Source: Patellaria atrata CBS 101060 (Eukaryota > Ascomycota > Dothideomycetes > Patellariales > Patellariaceae). From it: a stretch of DNA of 64,000 nucleotides. Shown one piece after another: positions 56,631 through 64,000 of the stretch. The translations under genes and the position numbers were made by a program. The DNA is taken from contig MU006092.1 of NCBI GenBank assembly GCA_010093705.1, positions 626,623 to 690,622 of the forward strand, in the 5' to 3' direction. Each line of letters opens with the position of its first letter. Position 1 is the first letter of the stretch. The notes below the pieces were generated by a model that worked only from the letters and a program-made list of their open reading frames with translations, had not been told where the DNA came from and did no database searches.

Positions 56631-58457
56631 TTATTTGTGTGGTTGATATCGAGTTTGCAGCTCGATCAAATTCGTCATCTGCTGGAGCCATTTGGACGCA
56701 AATCGTTCTTCGGTAAATCGTTTAGCGCTTTCTCTTGCTCGAATGCGCATTTGCAGAATTTCAGTAGAGCTCATGTTAAGTATTTGTGTGAAAGCCTTCT
56801 TGTAGTCCTCAGCTGTTGTAGCATAGAAACCTATAACGATTAACCTACGTCTTACTGGGCGAGGATAACCAGTGGAATATGGGCTGTGGATATTCAAAAT
56901 AGAAACTGCTTGCTCACCTGTTGGCTTCCCGTCTATGTCAATGACGATGTCCTCCTTCGGGCCACCGCTATTGTGGACGACACTGATGAGCCCAGCTGCT
57001 TGATATTCGACGACACCTATACCGAAGTGCTCATTCCACATACCGTTGACTCCAATACTAGCTTTTTGAAGCCAGTCTTGTATTTGTGGCCAAGTAGCGT
57101 CGCAGATGAATTCTACGTCTTCCTTAATCTTCAATTCATGCGCAAGCAATCTGAGCTTATACACCCGCGTCGAGTCCTCCTTATCTCGAACAGACCCAAT
57201 CAAGATTAGTTTAGGTCTAGGCTGTTTGTGTGAATCCGAGGTCTGAGACAAGATTAGAGAAGCAAAGGCATTGACTATGAGCTGGTGATTTTTCTCCGGT
57301 CGAAATTGTGCAATGTATAGGATATCGCGAGTTCGGGTTCTTTCGCTCTGTTCGTTAACCTCAATACGGTCTTCGAGTTCCTCGACTGCAACAGGAGGGA
57401 ATACAACTGAAACAGGGAACGACTTGGTATGTTTTCTCCGTTGTGGACCCCAGAGTTGTTGTACGTGAGCTTGAGTCCAGGAAGAATTTGTCATGACGAC
57501 ATCAACATTTCCACCCACCCAGCCGTATGCTTGAGCAAATAGATGCCAATATTTCCGTTTTGCAGCCCCTTTCCACCCTCTACCAGCTCCTGCATTCATC
57601 CCGTTTCCACCCTCATCAAGAGATCCTAGCATATCCGTTGAGATAGTCGGATAATGTACGTACGCGCCGGTGGGCACATCTGGAAATAGCCATTTACTAA
57701 ATCCAAGCGTGAACGCATACCCCATAGTATCGATAAAGATTTCCGGTACTAATAGTGAGAAGGCATCGTAGGCGAGAACGATAGACCCGAGGGATTGACC
57801 CAACAGTGTAAAGTATGGCCAAGTTGAGCTGAGAACGTAGTAACGATAAGAAAGGTAGAGGAATATAATATTCGGCGGGTGTAAATGGATATTGAATCGG
57901 TCCTATATAGAAGTTAGAACGGCATAGATAAATATCGGTGGTGGAACATGTACTTGGACGCGATGTAGTATTGCAGATTTGTCCGCATCGTGATCGCCTG
58001 TATACACAACACAAATTGCTTTAGGCCATCTTCTTTGCGTTGCTCGTATGGCGGCCCATAATACCCGTTCACCACCCCCACCTGCATTACTATACGGTCT
58101 GTCTTAGTAGAGTATATGATGCGAACTGAGCGACACGTACCAAAAAGGATGAAAGAATCCTACTATGCCTTCCCACTCCTTTTCCCCTTTTCCACCATTT
58201 ATACTTGAAGCTGCTGTAACCCCCTCGATCCTCTCCCAGTCATCATCTTCATCGCGCGGCTTCTCCTTGCGCTTCGCTGAGTACTCCCTTTCCTCAGCGG
58301 CAACACGACCCAAAAGCAACTCTCTGCGGTGGAGAGACCTCCTGCGAAGCGACCAGCCAAGAAACTTCCCTTGTACATAGATAACAGCTGGAAGTAGTAA
58401 GATTACGATTGATAGGAGTACAGCGATAGTCGTTAGAACGAAACCAGTGGTGGCCAT
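56631..58457 (-). CDS. alg11: GDP-Man:Man3GlcNAc2-PP-dolichol alpha-1,2-mannosyltransferase
   Basis: Four exons (58457-58141, 58089-57954, 57902-56918, 56830-56631) give 545 residues. A membrane anchor at about 3-28 is followed by a charged linker, then [20 protein letters not shown] across the first junction, the ALG11 signature. Further blocks are [36 protein letters not shown] and [12 protein letters not shown]. The GT4 catalytic motif E-x7-E is in [16 protein letters not shown], followed by [11 protein letters not shown]. Alg11 adds the fourth and fifth mannoses to the lipid-linked oligosaccharide on the cytosolic face of the ER, with Alg1 and Alg2. The start [13 protein letters not shown] is chosen over an ATG six codons upstream because it opens the anchor. 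The gene is divergent from SMN with 281 bases between starts. Confidence 0.95.
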
Positions 58458-58738
58458 GGCCCAGAGATGGCTCAATCAGATGCGAACAGGACGGGAGGGA
58501 CAGTTAATGTCTATATCGTTATCTATTCATAGAAAACCATTGTAGTGAGCACCCGTATTCAAAGTTAAAGCACAGATAGAACCGTCACAAGTGTCAAGAC
58601 ACTTTTGTGATCAGTATGATAGCGTCATTCCTTGCCGAAGATTTAACGAAGTTGAACCGATCAAAAGGTAAGCCAACATTATCAACTGATATCTCGGCTT
58701 TCTCTACGGAATTAGATGCCTAAGAGATAGCGGCAGAA

Positions 58739-59467
58739 ATGGCAGGCGTACAGCTGGATAATGAGGACCTTTGGGATGATTCAGCACTGATACGATCTTG
58801 GGACGAAGCTTTAACAGAGTATAAGGTGAACCTTCATAACCTCAATCTCGCAAGTTCAGCTAGCTGATGATCAAAAATAGCGTTATCACAGTATTCACGC
58901 AAGGGGAGAAAACATAGAAGATGTTTTGAATGAATTCGAACTCAATCAACTCCAAAGGTATATGTCCCTGAACGCAACACCGAGTTTCAAGAAACCAACT
59001 GTCTTATAGTGAGCGCGATGCACAAGACGGTGTTTTCGAACAGGATGAAGAATACATTCAGAATGTTTCCGTAGAGGAAAACTCCTCAAACGACGCAGTA
59101 AGACAAAATACTGCCAATAGACCAAACGTCGCCCCAAGTGGCTTACGTGATGATGTTTGTAGATCCCTACAGAAATTTTCCATTGACATACTAACCGTTC
59201 TATAGTCACTAAATGGTAATCATCCTACGGACAATTCTGCTACTGGTGCAGCGCAAAAGCCACCATTTGCACAAGCTGCACTTGCTTCCTGTAAGTGAGA
59301 ATAGGACTCCTCTGAGTTTCTCTTCAGTGCGGAAGGATGCGTAGATCTAGAACTGACGGTAACGCACAGGTCAAGATGATGCACTTAAGGATGTGATGTT
59401 GGCATGGTACTACGCAGGATACTACCAAGCCAAATATGAATATCAGCAAAGAGCAAGAGAATCCTAA
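58739..59467 (+). CDS. smn1: Survival motor neuron (SMN) homologue
   Basis: Five short exons (58739-58825, 58881-58957, 59010-59154, 59206-59290, 59370-59467) give 163 residues. The N-terminus NEDLWDDSALIRSWDEALTE is the conserved Gemin2-binding segment, continuing YKRYHSIHARGEN across the first junction. The middle is acidic and low in structure, and there is no Tudor domain, as in the fission-yeast protein. The C-terminus has the YG box: DVMLAWYYAGYYQAKYEYQQ, the oligomerisation helix of SMN. SMN assembles Sm rings on spliceosomal snRNAs. Gene finders based on long ORFs would miss it, since no exon exceeds 145 nt. The two conserved ends make the identification strong. The gene is divergent from ALG11. 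Confidence 0.9.
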
Positions 59468-60480
59468 GGATGTCCAGCTCCGGAAGTTGGGTGCATGAGA
59501 GCACAGCCGGTCCGTATTCCGCGAGATCTAAGATCTAGATACCGATGCTGCATCTTCCGTATCTATAGAGTTTAAAAGTCTAGAAGGACTCGTCATCCGG
59601 GACCATAGGGTGTAGCTAGCCCGGTACTTAGTAGTGGTACGGCTGGAGTAAATACACGTCTGCGGCCAAAGAGAGTAAGGATGCTTGCCGAATAAACATT
59701 CAATTAGAGTACTGATTAGTTGTTTCGCAATGCAGTATCACCGGATCATGTTCCTGCCACATGGTACTTTTGAGACCGACTTCAAGGCCTCTTACAAAAG
59801 AGCCTAGAATTGTCTATGTAGGAAATACCCGAACATTGAACGGATGGCGATATTCCATATTTTCACCTGCAAGTTTGACAGTTTCAACTTGAACTTTGTA
59901 TTCTTGACCCGGGGACTTTGAATCGTTGTGGTTAGCGCAACCAATAAGGGAGCTCTAAACTTTTTGGTGGCTTGCATTTCAGGACAGAAGCGAGGACTTG
60001 CGACAAATCTGTAACGAGTCCGTAACCATCCCCAGACAAAACATGTCGAAGATCATTTTAGACCTCCCCAAATGCTCCAAAAACGTCCTCGGCGGTTTAA
60101 ACGCAAGCTATCTTCAGAAAAAACCATGCGATCTTTACGGATAATTGCCAAGCCGAGGGGCGGTGTCGTTTCGACAGGACCCCTAAGTGAATGCCTGCTC
60201 CGTGTTAGCACTAAACTTTCAATTTCATGCTCGAATTTAAGTCTACACACTCCCGCAGTCTCTCATACATCTTCTTTACTAGTTGTCTCGATCAATTGCA
60301 CATAATTTTCAGTTCCTTTTCCTCTCATACCTCTTTCCTTCAACCGAGCCGGCCCTCGTACTGTGCCATTCAATCATTTAGAAGTCAATCTTTTGCGTGA
60401 CCCGCAGAGCGGCGTATATATATTTCTTCTCGACGACCAGATCCTTTTTTCTTTTTTGAAGATATATAACGTTGATCATA
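59468..60480. other. Intergenic region between SMN and the cupredoxin gene
   Basis: About 1 kb. A TATATATATA stretch at about 60415-60424 lies some 60 bases before the cupredoxin start and is a likely TATA element, preceded by a CT-rich tract. No gene is seen in the rest. Confidence 0.5.
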
Positions 60481-61345
60481 ATGAAGTCATACGCTCTTCT
60501 CACTCTCCTCGCCGCGGCGGCGTCCGCAACTAATCACCTTCCCGCTGAGCACGCGGCCGCAGCTGCTATGACCCATACCGTCACCGTCGGTGGCGTACAA
60601 CCGCCAGCAGATCCCACTGGAACACCTACACCTATGTTCGTCTATTCACCGGAAAGCATCCAAGCAGCGGTCGGCGACACAGTCCACTTCATCTTCATGC
60701 AAAAGAATCATTCCGTCACACAATCAACGTTCGCCAAGCCTTGCGTTAAACTGCCAGAGGGTATCGATTCTGGACTACTACCAAATCCCGATGGTGCTGC
60801 GGGTGTTACCTTCGATCTGCAAGTCGGAACCACGGAGCCAATCTGTAAGTAGTACTGAGGTGAAGTTCCATCAGATCATTACTAACATTGCATTCCAGGG
60901 TTTTACTGCAAGCAAAGAACTGGAAATCACTGCGGTAAAGGAATGGTTTTCGCTATCAACGCCGTCGAATCATCTGAAAAGTCTTTCGCCGCCTACAAGC
61001 AACTGGCCATCGCTCAGAACGGCACTGAACTTCAATCTGCTGCCATCGTTGCTCCAGGTGCGACTGCTGCTCCAAGCACAGTCTCATTGAACGTCGAAGC
61101 GGCACCGACGCAGACTCATGCTACTCAAGTCTTCAGTGACATATCACCAAGCGCCAGCGTTGTTCCTGGAACCGGTGTGGACGCTGCAGGTCAAGAATGC
61201 CAGTGCTCCTGCTTGTGCGGTACCAACTCTTTCCCGGATGGAACTGGTATGCACAACTTCGGGGGATTCTCAGGTAAGATGAAAATCTCGTATTGATACA
61301 CGAACGAAACTAACAAAAAGTGTAGGAATGAAGCCGAAGGCATAA
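60481..61345 (+). CDS. Secreted cupredoxin-domain protein
   Basis: Three exons (60481-60844, 60899-61273, 61326-61345) give 252 residues. A signal peptide MKSYALLTLLAAAASA is followed by a cupredoxin fold with VYSPESIQAAVGDTVHFIFM, KNHSVTQSTFAKPC, and across the junction a WFYCKQ...HCGKGM segment, giving His, Cys, His and Met in the order of a type 1 copper site. The C-terminal part is Ala/Thr/Ser-rich and has a CQCSCLCG cysteine cluster. Proteins of this kind are common in filamentous fungi as extracellular serine-rich proteins; some are surface or host-interaction proteins, most uncharacterised. Without the last intron the protein would end a few residues after GGFSG, so the final exon is uncertain. 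ATG at 60481 is preferred to one three codons upstream because it starts the signal peptide. Confidence 0.82.
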
Positions 61346-61795
61346 ACGCATGATACCAATTCATTAAGGAGGTAATAGTTTCTGATTTGAGGGGCGAGTT
61401 GTATGTCCGAGTTTTGGTCAATTTCATAATAGCCTAGGTGCCGTTGAAAGGCTGACAGGCCGTTTTCATTTCGTGGCGTTTGGCATGGACATAATTCATA
61501 TATCCGCCTGAACAGGGCGTGAGTAGGGCTGTACATTATAAAAGATAGAAATGATCAACGTTTGCATCTCCAAAAGATCGTCCTCGTAGAATTTTGAATT
61601 CGTGAAATGTCTATTGGAGTAATTCCTGTAAAAATGAGCCTCGTATAGCGCTGAATCGCATAAACAAACATCAGCAGTGTCCAGACTTTGCCTACGTTGC
61701 CCCTTAACACTACCGTTTCCTCATGCTCTTAAGAGAACAACATCCAGCTACGTTACAACCCATGTGCCCCGCATTGGGATATTGCTACCACAGTG
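61346..61795. other. Convergent intergenic region
   Basis: About 450 bases between the stops of the cupredoxin and SERF genes. Nothing else is recognised. Confidence 0.45.
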
Positions 61796-62192
61796 CTATT
61801 TCTTCGTGGCTGACTGTTTCTTCGCATCGGCTAAGATAGATCATTATCAGTTGCTCTCCCAAAGTAAGACAAAAATCCATACCTGCAGCTTGCTTTGCAC
61901 GCATGATAGCGGCCTGATCTTCCTTTGTCCTCTGGAACTCAGTTCCGGATTGCTGCGAATCTTGTCAACTTCGACTTGCGATCATAATCTTCTAGCGTAC
62001 GGGCGTACAGTATTCTTGCTTTTCTGTCGAACGGAGGAGTTAGTATCACAGTGTACAGATACAGTACTTATACTTTTGGAGGAAGCATGAGTATGCTAAA
62101 TCCTTTCTTCACCGATAGGTAAAGCTTACAACACCGGCTTGTGCCTTCATATTCTTTTCCCGGGCCTTGTCACGCTGATTACCTCTGGCCAT
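61796..62192 (-). CDS. SERF/4F5-family small protein, four tiny exons
   Basis: Four exons (62192-62130, 62023-62009, 61952-61883, 61830-61796) join in frame to 60 residues. It starts MARGNQRDKAREKNMKAQAG, the 4F5/SERF signature, then VKSKNTQSGTEFQRTKEDQ and AAIMRAKQAAADAKKQS, ending ATKK. SERF proteins are small, highly charged and disordered; animal members promote amyloid formation of aggregation-prone proteins and bind nucleic acids. Exon 2 is only 15 nt and encodes KSKNT. The intron before it is about 106 nt and has a TACTAAC branch site. Because each exon is so short, the gene is invisible to ORF scans. All three introns are GT-AG. The match to the family runs over the full length, so confidence is high. 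Confidence 0.92.
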
Positions 62193-63256
62193 CTCGATTA
62201 CAGGAAGTCGAAAGTCTCTGTTGAAGGTTTTCTATGTTTTCTAGCGTCACGGTTTGACTTTAAGGCTGAGATGTGATTTAGGCTTTGAGCGCAAAAGGTG
62301 TCAAGATCTGTGAGACTTTTCGGAGAAGAATGGAATCGGTTCGGCTGAAAAATAGGACGGCCTTTATGTGGCCAATTGAGAGAGGCGCGCGTACCGTTCT
62401 ACTATTTAAAAGCCAAGCGCTGGCGACGACCTCCGATCACATTAACATCAACATTCCTTTGAGTATCACGAGGTTTTTCTGCAGACGCGTTCATACAGTA
62501 ACAGATATTAATAGCATTTGTACCTAGATACACGTGCCTTGCCGCCTGGTGTGCCGTTTGGAAAAGCTATCAGAGCTCCGCGGCTCAACCTGTCGTTCTG
62601 ATTTCTGAAACGCTGTTAACGCCCCCTGTTTACTCTCAGTTCGAAACATTCACGACCAATACATTCAAGACAGCTCAAGATCCATCAAACAATTTGCAAA
62701 ATAACGCGCCGGAAGATCCAGGTCTTGGATCTATCAACCTCCAGAACGCTCGAAATAAGACGTTCACTTGGTATAAGCCAATCAAATCAAGTTCAACGGC
62801 TTCTCCGCGTTTCAGTCGTGAATATCGCCTTACTCCAAGAGCTCTCCAGTCATAGACAGATACGGTGACGTAGAAACAATAGCATGGGGTCCATGCTTCT
62901 CAATAGAATGAGTCTTTCTGCAGCTATTGTTCTTCTTCTTTTCTCTCTATTGTCCTTCTTTCTTACCATTATTGTAATCTGCTATTGAGGCATTCCAAAA
63001 TCTTCCTCGGCCATAGAGCCTGAGGCCTCTTCGTATAACCTATCTACTTACAACGACTTCTCTCTTTCTTCCAAACTTCATAGCAATAGCTCTAGATCTT
63101 CATTTCTCTACGCTATCTGCAGGCAATCTTTTCAATTCAAACAGCTACCATCTAGCAGCTCCTCTATCAAGCAGTTTCTGTCAAACAGCTTCTTATCAAG
63201 CAACTTCTATCTACACATATTAGCTCTATCAGACCATCTGAATCCAGATTCCCAAG
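62193..63256. promoter_or_regulatory. Divergent region between SERF gene and four-helix membrane protein gene
   Basis: About 1.06 kb between two start codons. The last 350 bases before the membrane protein gene are CT-rich, with loosely repeated AGCAGCTTC/AACAGCTTC-like pieces (63140-63200) typical of a 5' leader. No gene is recognised. Confidence 0.5.
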
Positions 63257-64000
63257 ATGCCTCTCTCTACAAAGTCTCTGGCCGGCCCAGGTTATATCAT
63301 CCTTAACATTCTACGTGCCATGAACATCATCAGCCTTCTGTCTATCATCGCCGCAAGTATTGTGATGCTCATCAAGACCTTCGTTGTCTCCAAAGTAAGT
63401 CGAACTCCAACCATACACATTTGGATCATTCTCACTAACATGATTACAGTTCTTCTTCTTCGACGGTGTTACCAATGTGATCACCGCATGTTCTAGTGCT
63501 TTTCTCATCATCTCCGAACTCTCACTCTTCCAGGGCTACTTTATCCGAAACTGGCCACTTCTTAGTCCCGATCATGGCTTCGTCACTCTCGGAGCAGCTA
63601 TGATGATGCTCGGTGTCAATATGCTCGGCAATCTCAACAAGGAATCCACCAGTCAAGAGTCTTTCGGAATGGCATTCTGGCGCCTCGTTATTGCTTCTGG
63701 CATCCTCGTCTTCATCCTTGGTTTCTTTAACATCGTTGCCGTAAGTCATCCTTCTCCAATCTCCCATCAAGCACCCTCCTAACATAACCTTTTCAGAGCT
63801 ACGTCTTCCGCAACCGCGCCCTCGGCATCACTGCCCGCAAAGTCCGCTCCCATGGCGCAATTGCCGAGCACCAACAGCAAGCTAAAACCCTCAGCGTCAA
63901 CACTTCCATTGGCTCCAACTCCGTCACCATGAAACAATCCTCCTTCTCGCCTTACACGCCCATCAAGTCGCCTCGCAAGTCGTTCCATGCTGTCCGTGGC
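63257..64000 (+). CDS. Four-helix integral membrane protein, fungal family of unknown function (partial)
   Basis: Three exons are visible (63257-63394, 63450-63740, 63797 to the window end) giving 211 residues; the 3' end lies outside. The protein starts MPLSTKSLAGPGYIILNILR. Four hydrophobic helices are seen: about 12-40 (ending ASIVMLIKTF), 47-70 (VTNVITACSSAFLIISELSL), 85-105 (VTLGAAMMMLGVNML) and 119-148 (LVIASGILVFILGFFNIV). A cytosolic basic tail with RNRALGITARKVRSHGAIAE and SPYTPIKSPRKSF follows. The layout resembles a DUF7598-type or MARVEL-like fungal membrane protein, possibly at the plasma membrane, but this is an inference from topology. Both introns are GT-AG and short. Confidence 0.75.

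Noticed and set aside
59601-59650. Short likeness to fungal 5S rRNA (GACCATAGGG and a later TTAGTAG)
   Set aside because: Only two short words match, the spacing is wrong and the conserved internal promoter is missing.

Overview
The window is nuclear DNA from a filamentous ascomycete (Pezizomycotina). The genes are split by short introns, mostly 45-60 nt, with canonical donors and CTAAC/CTGAC-like branch sites. The proteins are typical of that group: a SOG2-family RAM component, a Tag1-type vacuolar protein, a fungal-type GUT2, an RgsB-like RGS protein and a secreted cupredoxin. A leotiomycete or related class is possible, but the sequence alone does not settle it. Gene models were built by reading exons by eye and checking that every junction keeps frame, so intron ends are predictions.

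Layout. 1-17 kb is gene-dense: the end of an unknown lysine-rich protein, a UBA/C2H2/UBX protein, a VAP (Scs2-type) ER receptor, asparagine synthetase, SOG2, a KHDC4-like KH splicing protein, the acetolactate synthase regulatory subunit and ornithine carbamoyltransferase. 17-21 kb holds a Tag1-like vacuolar protein. 21-39 kb is gene-poor, with YVH1 phosphatase, one C2H2 zinc-finger protein and VFA1 as islands. 39-45.5 kb has two adjacent Rieske-oxygenase relatives and mitochondrial glycerol-3-phosphate dehydrogenase. After a 195-base assembly gap come an RGS protein and a 5.3 kb gene-poor block. 53.7-64 kb holds a RUS/DUF647 protein, ALG11, an SMN homologue, a secreted cupredoxin, a 60-residue SERF/4F5 protein in four tiny exons, and the start of a four-helix membrane protein.

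How the genes relate. This is ordinary chromosomal housekeeping content, not an operon or obvious secondary-metabolite cluster. Several pairs are divergent and share short promoters: UBX/VAP, KH/ILV6, OTC/Tag1, VFA1/Rieske-like and ALG11/SMN. Three genes belong to amino-acid biosynthesis (asparagine, branched-chain, arginine), and at least two have Gcn4/Cpc1-type TGACTCA sites in or near them.

The most unusual signal is the pair at 39.2-42.3 kb. One protein keeps the mononuclear-iron ligands of a Rieske oxygenase but has no Rieske cluster ligands. Its neighbour keeps a complete Rieske motif but has no visible mononuclear-iron site. Also notable are two GC-AG introns in adjacent divergent genes, 13-nt and 15-nt micro-exons, and a short palindrome (core TACTGTACAGTA) scattered through the gene-poor blocks and some introns. 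No LTR element, Polinton, DNA transposon, rRNA, tRNA or CRISPR array was recognised.
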